A stretch of DNA of 64,000 nt from Candidatus Reconcilbacillus cellulovorans (lineage in GTDB: Bacteria; Bacillota; Bacilli; Paenibacillales; Reconciliibacillaceae): the NCBI GenBank assembly GCA_002507565.1, contig MOXJ01000014.1, positions 49,601 to 113,600 of the forward strand, read 5' to 3'. A program made the translations under genes and the position numbers. Positions within the stretch are counted from its first letter, which is position 1; the number at the start of each line of letters is the position of its first letter. The notes under the pieces were generated by a model that did no database searches, was not told where the DNA came from, and was given only the letters and a program-made list of their open reading frames with translations. Of this stretch, positions 25,067 to 35,669 are shown piece by piece.

Positions 25067-25921
25067 TTACCGGTACGACTTCCGGTATTGGAGCGGCGAA
25101 CAGCCGGCAAACCGTCGGAAAGCGCGGCCGAAATGCGACAGGTTGCGATAGCCGACCGCGGCCGCGACGTCGACGACGCGCGCGTCCGTCTCGCGCAAAA
25201 GCCGCTGCGCCTCCTTCAGACGAACCGCGCTCACGTATTCCGTGAACGTAAACCCCGTCTCGCGGCGGAACGCCCGGCTCAAGTAATACGGACTGAGCCC
25301 GAAGCGCCGAGCCACCGCCGCTAGCCTCACCGCTCCGCCGTCTTCCGCATCGTCGAATTTTCCCGCGGCTTGGGCCGCACAGCGTTCGGCCACATATCGA
25401 GCGACCTCGGCGATGCGCGGATGCGCCGGCTGCTCTCCGGCATCCTCCTGTTCGCGCCGCCCGCGCAACAGCCTGCCTATATAGACGAACAGCTGCACGA
25501 ACAGCGCGCGAAGGCAAAGCTCGTATCCTTCCGCGCGCTCACGCCACTCCTTCGCCATCCGGCGCAACAAATCCTCCGCATATCCGCGCTCGCGCATCGA
25601 CAGCCGCAACAGGCTCCCCCCGCCGTCGAACGGCAGGTAAACCCAACGCCGCTCTTCCGGCGTCAACCGGTCCAACCACTGCTCGGTAAATTGTATCAAA
25701 ATCCGCTCGTGTTCCGCAACGCCGTCATCCAATGTCCGGTGCAGCTCGAACCGGTCGATGAACACGAGCGTCCCCGCCTCGATCCGGTAGGTCTGATCGC
25801 GGATGAAATACCTCCTGCGCCCCTCGGCCAAATAATAGACTTCATACGCGGCATGCCCGTGCTCCTGCTCCATCGTGAACGGAGCGCTTCTGCGGACTGT
25901 TTCGACCCAGATCGGCTCCAC
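25067..25921 (-). CDS. AraC-family regulator with N-terminal cupin domain
   Basis: 284 residues. A cupin-type sensor domain (HGHAAYEVYYLAEGRRRYFI near the N-terminus, with HEHG-like metal or ligand residues) is followed by the AraC double HTH at ~185-284. The second HTH carries RVVDVAAAVGYRNLSHFGRA and the terminal FAGCSPLQYR. GTG 25921 is chosen because AAAAGGGGGATG precedes it; an in-frame GTG at 25957 has no ribosome site. The gene is divergent from a Gfo/Idh/MocA oxidoreductase, which it probably controls in response to a sugar or sugar alcohol. Confidence 0.85.
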   Translation of the reverse strand: MEPIWVETVRRSAPFTMEQEHGHAAYEVYYLAEGRRRYFIRDQTYRIEAGTLVFIDRFELHRTLDDGVAEHERILIQFTEQWLDRLTPEERRWVYLPFDGGGSLLRLSMRERGYAEDLLRRMAKEWRERAEGYELCLRALFVQLFVYIGRLLRGRREQEDAGEQPAHPRIAEVARYVAERCAAQAAGKFDDAEDGGAVRLAAVARRFGLSPYYLSRAFRRETGFTFTEYVSAVRLKEAQRLLRETDARVVDVAAAVGYRNLSHFGRAFRRFAGCSPLQYRKSYR

Positions 25922-26080
25922 GACGCCATCCCCCTTTTCGTGAAACCATCCTATCACATTGCGTTTACGGAGAGCAAACTACGCACAATTTTGTGTCGGT
26001 CTGCAAAACGACCGCTAGATTTTTTGCACAGTTTGCCCTATGCTGAAACCGAATCGACCATGCCTGGGGAGGTCATCCGC

Positions 26081-27367
26081 ATGACGGTCAAACGCTACGC
26101 GCTCGTCGGCACCGGCGGCCGCGCCGAGTTTTTCTACGGCGCCCTCGCCCGCGACTTCCGCGACACGGCTCAACTCGTCGCCTTTTGCGACATCAATCCC
26201 GTGCGGCTCGACTACGCGAACCGACTGCTTGAGACCAAATACGGCCATCCGCCCGTTCCGACCTATCCGTCGAACCGGTTCGACGACATGATTCGCGAGA
26301 CGAAACCCGACGCCGTCATCGTCACCACCATCGACCGGACGCATCACCATTACATCATCCGCGCGATGGAACTCGGCTGCGACGTCATCACCGAAAAGCC
26401 GATGACCGTCGACGAGGAGAAATGCCAGGCGATTCTCGACGCCGTCAAGCGTACCGGCCGGAACCTGCGCGTGACGTTCAACTACCGCTACGCGCCGCAC
26501 AACACCAAAATGCGCGAGCTGATCGCTTCCGGCGCGATCGGCGACGTCACGAGCGTCCATTTCGAGTGGCTGCTCAACACGACGCACGGCGCCGACTATT
26601 TCCGCCGCTGGCACCGCGACAAACGCAACAGCGGCGGACTGCTCGTCCACAAGTCGACGCACCATTTCGACCTGGTCAACTTCTGGTTGGCGACGCGGCC
26701 GAAACTCGTGTTCGCCCAGGGCGACCTGCTGTTTTACGGCCGGGAAAACGCGGAAAAGCGCGGCGTTACCCGGTTTTACCAGCGCGCGACCGGCAACGAA
26801 AACGCCAAAGACGATCCCTTCGCGCTCCATCTGGACCAAAACCCGCACCTCAAAGCGATGTACCTCGACGCCGAAGCGTACGACGGCTACCAGCGCGATC
26901 AGAGCGTGTTCGGCGACGGCATCAGCATCGAGGACACGCTGGGCGTACTCGTCCGCTACGAGAACAAGGCGATCCTGACGTATTCGCTGAACGCCTACAT
27001 GCCGTGGGAAGGCTTCCGCGTCGCCGTCAACGGCACGGCCGGCCGGATCGAAATGGAAGTGGTCGAGCAGACGTACGTCAACTCCGGCGGCGACAAGGCG
27101 TCGGAAGGCGCCGTCAAAGGCAAGCGTATCGTCGTTTACCCGATGTTCGGCCAGCCGTATGAAGTGCCGATCGAAGAAGCCGAAGGCGGCCACGGCGGCG
27201 GCGACCCGATCATGCTGAACGACCTGTTCGGCCGGCCCGCGCCCGATCCGTTCAACCGAGCCGCCTCCCACATCGACGGCGCGATGTCGATTTTGACCGG
27301 CATCGCCGGCAACATTTCGATGCGGACCGGCATGCCGGTGCGCGTCGATCAGCTCGTGCGGTTTTGA
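26081..27367 (+). CDS. Gfo/Idh/MocA-family oxidoreductase
   Basis: 428 residues. The Rossmann domain begins with YALVGTGGRAEFF, and the family lysine is in DVITEKPMTVDEEKC, where EKP is diagnostic. The C-terminal alpha/beta substrate domain contains SGGLLVHKSTHHFDLVN with the catalytic His. Such enzymes oxidise or reduce sugars, inositols or amino sugars with NAD(P). ATG 26081 has GGGGAGG eight bases upstream; the ATG at 26060 overlaps that site and is not used. It is transcribed divergently from the AraC regulator. A hairpin follows at 27386. The substrate is unknown. Confidence 0.88.
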   Translation: MTVKRYALVGTGGRAEFFYGALARDFRDTAQLVAFCDINPVRLDYANRLLETKYGHPPVPTYPSNRFDDMIRETKPDAVIVTTIDRTHHHYIIRAMELGCDVITEKPMTVDEEKCQAILDAVKRTGRNLRVTFNYRYAPHNTKMRELIASGAIGDVTSVHFEWLLNTTHGADYFRRWHRDKRNSGGLLVHKSTHHFDLVNFWLATRPKLVFAQGDLLFYGRENAEKRGVTRFYQRATGNENAKDDPFALHLDQNPHLKAMYLDAEAYDGYQRDQSVFGDGISIEDTLGVLVRYENKAILTYSLNAYMPWEGFRVAVNGTAGRIEMEVVEQTYVNSGGDKASEGAVKGKRIVVYPMFGQPYEVPIEEAEGGHGGGDPIMLNDLFGRPAPDPFNRAASHIDGAMSILTGIAGNISMRTGMPVRVDQLVRF

Positions 27368-27385
27368 GCAACAAACCTCAGCCGA

Positions 27386-27420
27386 GGGCCGATCCAGAAA
27401 ATAAGGATCGGTCCTTTCGT
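27386..27420 (+). terminator. Terminator after the oxidoreductase gene
   Basis: GGGCCGATCC and GGATCGGTCC form a 10-bp stem with one G-U pair and a 9-base loop, followed by TTTCGTTTCG. The T-run is imperfect. Confidence 0.55.
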
Positions 27421-27442
27421 TTCGTTCTCCCATCTCTGTTTG

Positions 27443-27451
27443 TGCTATAAT
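27443..27451 (+). promoter_or_regulatory. Extended -10 promoter of the K+ channel gene
   Basis: TGCTATAAT is a perfect extended -10 element 32 bases before the ATG at 27483; no good -35 box is visible. Confidence 0.5.
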
Positions 27452-27482
27452 AAATGAGAACAACGGCATGGAGGGGCCGCCG

Positions 27483-28340
27483 ATGAACAGCGACACGGTC
27501 GGTCGACAGCCGAAACGTTCAACCGCGCGGACGGCGGCGACGATTTACGAATTTTTCGTCGTGACGCTTTTTCTTTCTTACGGATTGGCCGTCGTCGCCG
27601 CACATGAAGGCCATCCCGCGATCACGACGGACATGCTGTTGGCGATCGACCGATTCGTTCTGGCTTTTCTTGCAGTCGAGTTCGTCTTCCGGCTTTGGCG
27701 GGCGACCGACAGAACGCGTTTCCTGCGCGGCAACTGGTTCGACCTCGTCGCACTCATCCCCGTCGATCCGTCGTTTAGGCTGGCCCGCCTTTTTCACGTC
27801 GTCCGGTTATACCGTCTTGTGCGATCGTCGCCGGTGTTGTGGAAGTTTTTTTCTTCGAGAGAGACGTTTTACATCCTGCTCTTCGCCGCTCTGATCGTGC
27901 TTTGGAGTTCGACCGGCGTCTACCTGTTCGAGAAGGGCGTCAATCCGAACATCGACGACTACGGCGACGCAGTGTGGTGGTCGATCGTGACGATGTCAAC
28001 CGTCGGGTACGGCGACATCTCGCCGCAGACGGCCGGAGAGCGGGCGATCGCCGTATTTCTGATGGTGTCGGGCATCGGGATTCTCGGGGCGATCACCGCG
28101 AATTTGGCCAACCTATGGATTAAGCGCGGAGCCGAAGCCGGACCGACCGATGCGCTGCAGGACCTGAAAGCCAAGCTGCACGAATGGACCGACCGGTTGG
28201 AAGCGCTGAGCGAAGCCGAATACGAGGCGATGTTGCGCACGATGGAGACGGTAAGGACGGCCGGCCGTTTTGCCGGCGGACGCAGATGGGGATCGGTTCC
28301 GGCAGACGAGGCGCGGGTAGATACGGCGCAAGGAGAGTGA
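27483..28340 (+). CDS. Voltage-gated-type potassium channel
   Basis: 285 residues with the six-helix layout of Kv-like bacterial channels. S1-S3 occupy residues ~20-95. An S4-like segment RLARLFHVVRLYRLVRSS carries spaced arginines. A pore helix is followed by the K+ selectivity filter TVGYGD (~173-178) and S6. A cytoplasmic C-terminus of ~80 residues (DLKAKLHEWTDRLEAL) may be a coiled coil; there is no RCK domain. ATG 27483 is preceded by GGAGGGG. It is followed after seven bases by the HxlR gene, so the two are probably cotranscribed. Confidence 0.9.
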   Translation: MNSDTVGRQPKRSTARTAATIYEFFVVTLFLSYGLAVVAAHEGHPAITTDMLLAIDRFVLAFLAVEFVFRLWRATDRTRFLRGNWFDLVALIPVDPSFRLARLFHVVRLYRLVRSSPVLWKFFSSRETFYILLFAALIVLWSSTGVYLFEKGVNPNIDDYGDAVWWSIVTMSTVGYGDISPQTAGERAIAVFLMVSGIGILGAITANLANLWIKRGAEAGPTDALQDLKAKLHEWTDRLEALSEAEYEAMLRTMETVRTAGRFAGGRRWGSVPADEARVDTAQGE

Positions 28341-28347
28341 CGTCGAG

Positions 28348-28653
28348 ATGCACCAGAAAATATGTCCGAAAGTCGAATCCGCCCTCCAGCTTCTCAGCAA
28401 AAAATGGTCGGGCTTCATCCTGTTCGCCCTGATGGACGGCCCGAAACGATATAAGGACCTCATGGGTTTCATTCCCGGCATCAGCGACCGGATGCTGTGC
28501 GAACGATTCCGCGACCTCGAAGGCGCGGGCCTGATCGTCCGGCGCGTCTATCCGGAAGTGCCGGTCCGCATCATGTATGAATTGACCGACAAAGGCAAGG
28601 CGCTCAAGCCGATTCTGGAGAAGCTGCAGGAATGGGCGGAACAGTGGGCGTAA
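28348..28653 (+). CDS. HxlR-family transcriptional regulator
   Basis: 101 residues, a compact winged helix of the MarR/HxlR clan. The N-terminal cysteine (KICPKVESALQLLSKKW), LMDGPKRYKDLM, the recognition part ISDRMLCERFRDLEGAGLI, and the wing followed by YELTDKGKAL are the usual HxlR blocks. The N-terminal CP motif cysteine is used for redox or aldehyde sensing in HypR/YodB relatives, so a stress-sensing role is plausible. Start at ATG 28348 with GGAGAG upstream. Confidence 0.88.
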   Translation: MHQKICPKVESALQLLSKKWSGFILFALMDGPKRYKDLMGFIPGISDRMLCERFRDLEGAGLIVRRVYPEVPVRIMYELTDKGKALKPILEKLQEWAEQWA

Positions 28654-28692
28654 ACGGATAGAACGCCTCCGGCGGAAGGAGACCTGGCGTGC

Positions 28693-29706
28693 ATGCGGAA
28701 ATGGTGGCTCGTATACGCCGTATGCATCGGTGCGTTTGCGCTTTATGTACTTGACTATTACGGGCGCAACCGGTCGGAAGGCTGGGAAGACGCGGCCGGA
28801 CTTCGCGGCGACCCGGAAGAAAAATACGTCATGGTCACGTTTCAGGCCGGTATCGATTACTGGAAAAACTGCCTCAAAGGTTTCGAAGACGCCGCCCAGT
28901 CGCTCGGCGTTTCCGTCGAATATCACGGCGCCACCCAATACGACGTCAACGAACAGATCATGGTGCTGGAACGCGTCGTGGCGCGCAAACCGGCCGGCAT
29001 CGCCGTCTCCGCCATCCATCCCGACCGGCTGACGCCGACGATCGATAAGGCGGTCGAGTACGGGATTCCCGTCGTCCTGTTCGACTCCGGCGCGCCGGGC
29101 AGCAAGGCGTATTCCTTCCTCGCCACCGACAACTATCGGGCGGGCGCGATCGCCGCGCGGAAAATGGCCGAACTGACCGGCGGCCGCGGCGAGGTCGCCG
29201 TCATCACGTCCCCCAATCAGCAAAACCACATGGAACGAACCCGCGGTTTTCGGGAAACGATCGAAGCCGAATTCCCCGACATGCGCGTCGTGGCTGTCAA
29301 AAACGGCAAAGGCGACGCATTCGCTTCGCGCCAAGCCGCGATGGAAGCGATGGGCGAATTCCCGGATTTGGCCGGCATTTTCGCGACCGAAGCCAACGGC
29401 GGCGTCGGCGTCGGCGACGCCGTCCGGCTGATGCAGCGGACCGGCCGCGTCAAAATTATCGGTTTCGACACCGACAAGGCGACGCTCGACATGGTCAAGG
29501 ACGGCACGATCGCCGCAACGTTGGCGCAAGGGACGTGGAAAATGGGATATTGGTCGCTTATGTTCCTGTTTCATCTGCGCCATGCGGATCCGCAGAGCGG
29601 AACGCCGATGTTCCCGCATTCCGTGGAGCCGCTCGTACCGCCGTACGTCGACACCGGCGTCACGGTCGTCACACGCGACAACGTCGACCGTTTCTACGCG
29701 AAGTGA
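28693..29706 (+). CDS. Membrane-anchored sugar-binding sensor protein (XylFII-like)
   Basis: 337 residues. Residues ~5-21 form an uncleaved-looking hydrophobic anchor with no lipobox cysteine, followed by a periplasmic-binding-protein fold of the ribose/xylose class (VTFQAGIDYWKNCLKGFEDA, SAIHPDRLTPTIDKA, VVLFDSGAPGS, GIFATEANGGVGVGDAV). It stands directly before a histidine kinase and a YesN regulator and far from the permease genes. This is the gene order of XylFII-LytS-YesN of Clostridium beijerinckii, in which XylFII captures xylose outside and signals through the kinase. I infer a sensor rather than a transport role. The ligand could be another aldose. Confidence 0.8.
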   Translation: MRKWWLVYAVCIGAFALYVLDYYGRNRSEGWEDAAGLRGDPEEKYVMVTFQAGIDYWKNCLKGFEDAAQSLGVSVEYHGATQYDVNEQIMVLERVVARKPAGIAVSAIHPDRLTPTIDKAVEYGIPVVLFDSGAPGSKAYSFLATDNYRAGAIAARKMAELTGGRGEVAVITSPNQQNHMERTRGFRETIEAEFPDMRVVAVKNGKGDAFASRQAAMEAMGEFPDLAGIFATEANGGVGVGDAVRLMQRTGRVKIIGFDTDKATLDMVKDGTIAATLAQGTWKMGYWSLMFLFHLRHADPQSGTPMFPHSVEPLVPPYVDTGVTVVTRDNVDRFYAK

Positions 29707-29712
29707 GCGCCG

Positions 29713-31533
29713 ATGAAACGCATCCGGTTCGACAACCTGCCGATCCGCTACAAACTGATTACGCTTTTTCTGCTGATCGGGATCGTACCCTCGCTCGGGC
29801 TTGCCCTTCTCGTCGATTGGACGGTCCACCGCGTCGTCGAACGCCAGGCGAACGACTACGCGATGCAGGTGATCGGAAAGGTCAGCCAATCCTTCGAATT
29901 TTATATGAACAATATACAAAATTTAACATATTTGATCGCATTCAATCCCACCGTTCGCCGCTTCCTCGCCGACGAACGACCGCAGCGAGAGCCGGTTTCG
30001 GCCGACTATTACGAGATGCGGCGGTTTCTGCAGGAATTCGCTTCCTTATATCCGGAGGTCGCCGGCATCCTCGTCGCCGACGCCAGAGGCAACTACGTCA
30101 GCAACGACATGTACGCGCGAACCCCGCGCCCGTTAACGGAAGAAAGCTGGTTCCGGGCGGCCGTCGCAGCGGGAGGAATTTTCCAAATCCTTGGCCGGCC
30201 TTCCGAACGGAACGTCACCACGCTTGTTCCGTACACCGACCGCGAACGCATCTCCGCCGTCCGCGCCGTCATCGATCCGGACACGCAGCAGACGCTCGGC
30301 GTTATCCTCGTCGACATGAAACTGCGCGTCGTCTCGGAAACCGCGCGCACCGTCCGGCTCGGCAAATCGGGCTTTCTTACCGTCATCGACGAACGCGGAG
30401 AAATCGTCTACGCACCCGCGCAAACGCCGTTCGACCGGCTTCCGCGCGACTGGTTCGGTCCCGCAAACAGCGGCGTCGTCACCCGGCAAGCGGCAGGACA
30501 AGAATGGCTGCTCATCTACCGAACGTCCCCGTTTACCGGCTGGACGACGGTCGGCGTCTTTCCGAAACGCGAACCGGTCGAAGGAGCGCGGGAAATCCGC
30601 TTTTCCGTGGTCACGTTCGTCTTCCTCGTCTGCCTGCTCGGGCTGACCGCCTCGATTTATTTGTCCAGGTCGATGTCCCGGCCGATCGACCAGTTGATGT
30701 CGTTCATGCGCCAGGTCGAATCCGGCAACCTGTCCATTCGCTACCGCGGCACGCGCACCGACGAAATCGGCATGCTCGGCCGCAGTTTTAATCTCATGCT
30801 GGCGCAAATCAACCGGCTGCTCGAACTGACCGAAATCCAGGAGCGAAAAAAACGCGAAGCCGAACTGCGCAGCCTGCAGGCGCACATCAAGCCGCATTTT
30901 CTGTACAACACGCTCGACACCATCCATTGGATGGCCCGAAGCCGCGGCGCCGACGATATCGCCGCACTTGTCGGATCGCTCGCGCGACTGTTCCGGATCG
31001 GCTTAAGCGGTGGCAGCGACATCATCCCGCTGGCCGAAGAATTCGAACACGTCCGCCACTATCTGAACATCCAGCAAATCCGTTACCGCAACAAGCTGGA
31101 CTATCGACTTGCGATGAGCGACGACGTGCGCGACGCGAAAACGCTGAAACTGATTCTGCAGCCGATCGTCGAAAACGCGATCTACCACGGCATCCGCGAA
31201 CGCCGCGGTCCCGGTTTCATCGACGTGACGGCGGAGGCACAGGACGGCTGCCTGATGCTGCGCGTCCGCGACGACGGCAAGGGCATGTCGCCCGACCGGC
31301 TCGCCGCCGTCCGGAGCAAACTGGAAAACCCGCTGCCGCGAGACGACGCTGCGGCCGCCGACGATCGCCGTCCCCGGGAAGGCGGTTACGGCCTCGCCAA
31401 CGTCCAGGCGCGCATCCGGCTGACGTTCGGACAGGCTTACGGCATCGCCGTCGACAGCGAAGAAGGTGTCGGAACGACCGTCGTCGTCCGTCTGCCGCTC
31501 TTGTTCGGAGAAAAAGGGGGACCGCCCGCATGA
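29713..31533 (+). CDS. Sensor histidine kinase, YesM/LytS type with HAMP domain
   Basis: 606 residues. Helix 1 (~15-37), an extracellular dCache-like domain (~40-290), helix 2 (~296-318), HAMP (~318-370), then a His_kinase domain with the phosphorylated His in HIKPHFLYNTLDTIHWMAR. The ATPase domain has the N-box IVENAIYHGIRERR, the G-box DDGKGM and GYGLANVQARIRL. It starts six bases after the sensor gene stop and overlaps the response regulator gene by four bases, so the three proteins are made together. The predicted role is to receive the sugar signal from the anchored binding protein and phosphorylate the YesN partner. Confidence 0.92.
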   Translation: MKRIRFDNLPIRYKLITLFLLIGIVPSLGLALLVDWTVHRVVERQANDYAMQVIGKVSQSFEFYMNNIQNLTYLIAFNPTVRRFLADERPQREPVSADYYEMRRFLQEFASLYPEVAGILVADARGNYVSNDMYARTPRPLTEESWFRAAVAAGGIFQILGRPSERNVTTLVPYTDRERISAVRAVIDPDTQQTLGVILVDMKLRVVSETARTVRLGKSGFLTVIDERGEIVYAPAQTPFDRLPRDWFGPANSGVVTRQAAGQEWLLIYRTSPFTGWTTVGVFPKREPVEGAREIRFSVVTFVFLVCLLGLTASIYLSRSMSRPIDQLMSFMRQVESGNLSIRYRGTRTDEIGMLGRSFNLMLAQINRLLELTEIQERKKREAELRSLQAHIKPHFLYNTLDTIHWMARSRGADDIAALVGSLARLFRIGLSGGSDIIPLAEEFEHVRHYLNIQQIRYRNKLDYRLAMSDDVRDAKTLKLILQPIVENAIYHGIRERRGPGFIDVTAEAQDGCLMLRVRDDGKGMSPDRLAAVRSKLENPLPRDDAAAADDRRPREGGYGLANVQARIRLTFGQAYGIAVDSEEGVGTTVVVRLPLLFGEKGGPPA

Positions 31534-32765
31534 ACCGCCCCACGTTCAACGTACTGATCGCCGACGACGAACCGATCATTCGTGAAGGAATCCGCAATGC
31601 CGTGAATTGGGAAGCGCTCGGATTAAGGCTCGCCGCCGAAGCCGAAGATGGCGAGGAAGCGCTCGAAGCCGCCGTCCGCCATGATGTCCGCATCGCGCTT
31701 GTCGACATCAACATGCCGATCGTCGACGGCCTCGAGCTGATCCGACGGCTGCGCAAACGGCTGCCGGAATGCCGCGCGGTCATCATCACCGGCCACGACG
31801 AATTCGCCTACGCCCAGGAAGCGATCCGGCTCGGTGTCGAAGACTACATCCTGAAACCGGCCGATCCGGAAGAACTGAACCGGCTGCTCGGACGCATCCG
31901 CGACGAACTGGAAACGTCGATGCGCGAACGCGCCTACCTGGACATGGCATCCCGCCAAATCGAAAAACATATGCCGCTGCTTCGCGAACGATTCTGCCGA
32001 GAATGGGCCGAAGGCGCGCTGTCCGCAGAAGAAATCCGCGAACGGCTCCGGTTTTTGCAGCTGCCCGAAACACCGCCGGCCTGGGTCTTGCTCGTGCGCT
32101 GGACGGAACCGCCCGACGACGGCCGGGGCATGCGGGAAAGCGACCGGCAGCTTTACGCGTTCGCCGTCGAAAACATCGCGTCCGAATGGCTGGCGCCTTA
32201 CCCGCACGTCTTGTTCCGCGACGCCGCGGAGCGGACGATCGGCGTCGTCTGGGACGAGCGGGCCGACGGCGTTTTTCCCAGTATAGAAACGTCGATCCGC
32301 GACTTGCTCCGGCTGGACGTCCGCCTGTACGCCGAACCGTGCGCCTCTCGCGACGGCTTGACGGCGGTCGCCGAGGCCTACCGGCGGTGCCGGCAGGCCG
32401 CATATCGGGAAGCAACGTTGTCGCCGCTCGTCCGGCGCGCACGCCAGTACATGATGGACCATTATCACGAGTGCGATCTCACCTTGGAAAAAATGGCTGA
32501 AAATTTAAAGACGTCGCCCTCTTACCTCGGTCGGCTGATCAAACAGGAGCTCGGCGTCACGTTCGTCGCATACCTGACGCGTCTGCGCGTCCGCAAGGCG
32601 GCGCAGCTTCTGCATGCCACCGACCTGCCGATCCACGAGATCGCCTCGCGCGTCGGCTACGAAACCCAGCATTATTTCAGCACCGCCTTCAAAAAGGCCA
32701 CAGGCGTCTCGCCCCTACGCTACCGAAAAGGCGCCGCCCCCGCGGAACCCGACGAACCGTCGTAA
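31530..32765 (+). CDS. Response regulator, YesN type (receiver plus AraC HTH)
   Basis: 411 residues. The CheY-like receiver starts at VLIADDEPIIREGIRN; the phosphorylated Asp is in IALVDINMPIVDG and the switch Lys in DYILKPADPEEL. A ~180-residue linker leads to the AraC double HTH (LTLEKMAENLKTSPSYLGRL and LPIHEIASRVGYETQHYF, ending VSPLRYRKG). ATG 31530 overlaps the kinase stop and has AAAAAGGGGG upstream. It probably activates the sugar-importer genes that start 110 bases downstream, whose promoter has a -10 (TATACT at 32830) but a poor -35, as expected for an activated promoter. Confidence 0.93.
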   Translation: MNRPTFNVLIADDEPIIREGIRNAVNWEALGLRLAAEAEDGEEALEAAVRHDVRIALVDINMPIVDGLELIRRLRKRLPECRAVIITGHDEFAYAQEAIRLGVEDYILKPADPEELNRLLGRIRDELETSMRERAYLDMASRQIEKHMPLLRERFCREWAEGALSAEEIRERLRFLQLPETPPAWVLLVRWTEPPDDGRGMRESDRQLYAFAVENIASEWLAPYPHVLFRDAAERTIGVVWDERADGVFPSIETSIRDLLRLDVRLYAEPCASRDGLTAVAEAYRRCRQAAYREATLSPLVRRARQYMMDHYHECDLTLEKMAENLKTSPSYLGRLIKQELGVTFVAYLTRLRVRKAAQLLHATDLPIHEIASRVGYETQHYFSTAFKKATGVSPLRYRKGAAPAEPDEPS

Positions 32766-32875
32766 ACGTTCGTCGGATTTTTATAAAAAACGTCGATTCG
32801 CTGTAAAGACCCGCCCCTCTTCCCCTTGCTATACTGCGTCGTGAATACGACTCCAAGGCAAGGGGGTAAACCCAC

Positions 32876-34006
32876 ATGCTCCGCAAAACGATGCTGCCGC
32901 TGCTTTCGGCCGTGCTCGCCGTATCGCTGGCTGCCTGCGGCAACAACAATCCCGCTTCGGAAAGCGGCTCCGCCGGCTCGTCGCCGGCCGCCTCGTCCGG
33001 TTCGTCCGGCTCGTCCAAAGGCCTGATTGGCATCTCCATGCCGACGAAGTCGTCCGAACGCTGGATCAGCGACGGCCAGAACATGGTCAAGGAACTGAAG
33101 GCGCTCGGCTACGACACCGACCTGCAGTACGCGGAAGACGTCGTCGAAAACCAGTTGTCCCAGATCGAAAACATGATCACCAAAGGCGCCAAACTGCTCA
33201 TCATCGCGCCGATCGACGGAGAGTCGCTGACCGACGTGCTGCAAAAGGCGAAGGACAAAAACATCGCCGTCATCGCCTACGATCGGCTCATCCGGAAAAC
33301 GCCCAACGTCGACTATTACGCGACGTTCGACAACTTCAAGGTCGGCGTCCTGCAAGGCTCCTACATCGTCGACAAGCTCGGCCTGAAAGACGGCAAGGGA
33401 CCGTTCAACATCGAACTGTTCGCCGGCTCGCCCGACGACAACAACACGTACTTCTTCTTCGACGGCGCGATGTCCGTGCTGAAGCCCTACATCGACTCCG
33501 GCAAGCTCGTCGTCCGCAGCAAACAGACAAAAGTCGAACAGGTCGCCACCCTGCGGTGGGACGGCGCGACCGCCCAGGCGCGCATGGACAACCTGCTTAG
33601 CGCCTTTTATTCGACTGAACGGCTGCACGCGGTTCTGTCCCCGTACGACGGCATCAGCATCGGCGTCCTGTCGTCGCTTAAGGGCGTCGGCTACGGCAAA
33701 CCCGACAAGCCGTTCCCAATCATCACCGGCCAGGACGCGGAACTGGCGTCCGTTAAATCGATCATTGCCGGCGAACAGACGCAGACCGTGTTCAAGGACA
33801 CGCGAGAACTGGCCAAAAAGGCTGCCCAGATGGCCGACAGCCTGCTGCAAGGCAAAACCGTCGACGTCAACGATACGAAAACGTACAACAACGGCGTGAA
33901 AGTCGTGCCCGCCTACCTGCTCGAACCGGTGTCCGTCGACATCACCAATTATGAGCAAGTTCTGATCGGCAGCGGTTATTACACGAAAGATCAGCTCGGC
34001 AAATAA
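32876..34006 (+). CDS. xylF: Sugar ABC transporter substrate-binding lipoprotein (XylF/ChvE-like)
   Basis: 376 residues. A lipoprotein signal with VSLAACG is followed by a Ser/Gly/Ala-rich tether and a type I periplasmic-binding fold: [59 protein letters not shown] and [19 protein letters not shown]. These blocks are typical of XylF and of ChvE/MmsX multiple-sugar binders. It delivers D-xylose or related aldoses to the ATPase and permease encoded next. The gene symbol reflects context with the xylose-type sensor; ChvE-GguAB is the alternative name. Confidence 0.85.
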   Translation: MLRKTMLPLLSAVLAVSLAACGNNNPASESGSAGSSPAASSGSSGSSKGLIGISMPTKSSERWISDGQNMVKELKALGYDTDLQYAEDVVENQLSQIENMITKGAKLLIIAPIDGESLTDVLQKAKDKNIAVIAYDRLIRKTPNVDYYATFDNFKVGVLQGSYIVDKLGLKDGKGPFNIELFAGSPDDNNTYFFFDGAMSVLKPYIDSGKLVVRSKQTKVEQVATLRWDGATAQARMDNLLSAFYSTERLHAVLSPYDGISIGVLSSLKGVGYGKPDKPFPIITGQDAELASVKSIIAGEQTQTVFKDTRELAKKAAQMADSLLQGKTVDVNDTKTYNNGVKVVPAYLLEPVSVDITNYEQVLIGSGYYTKDQLGK

Positions 34007-34023
34007 CAACCGAACCGGAACTA

Positions 34024-34072
34024 GGTTTCGCGGCGCGAAGGCGCAAGCGCCGGCGCGGGGCGCCGCGAAACC
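34024..34072 (+). promoter_or_regulatory. Large intercistronic stem-loop between binding-protein and ATPase genes
   Basis: GGTTTCGCGGCGC (34024-34036) pairs perfectly with GCGCCGCGAAACC (34060-34072); the loop contains GGCGCAAGCGCC. It is followed by AGCCGTTTTCGTTTT. It could partly terminate or protect the upstream mRNA, giving more binding protein than ATPase, a common arrangement in sugar ABC operons. Confidence 0.7.
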
Positions 34073-34118
34073 AGCCGTTTTCGTTTTATCGCCCGCAAGT
34101 CCGAAAGGAGGTTCGGCG

Positions 34119-35652
<1,534 letters not shown>

Positions 35653-35669
<17 letters not shown>

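Noticed and set aside
32823..32869. CCCCTTGC/GCAAGGGG inverted repeat that would cover the xylF ribosome site
   Set aside because: The left arm overlaps the probable -10 element (TATACT at 32830), so it would not be in the transcript.
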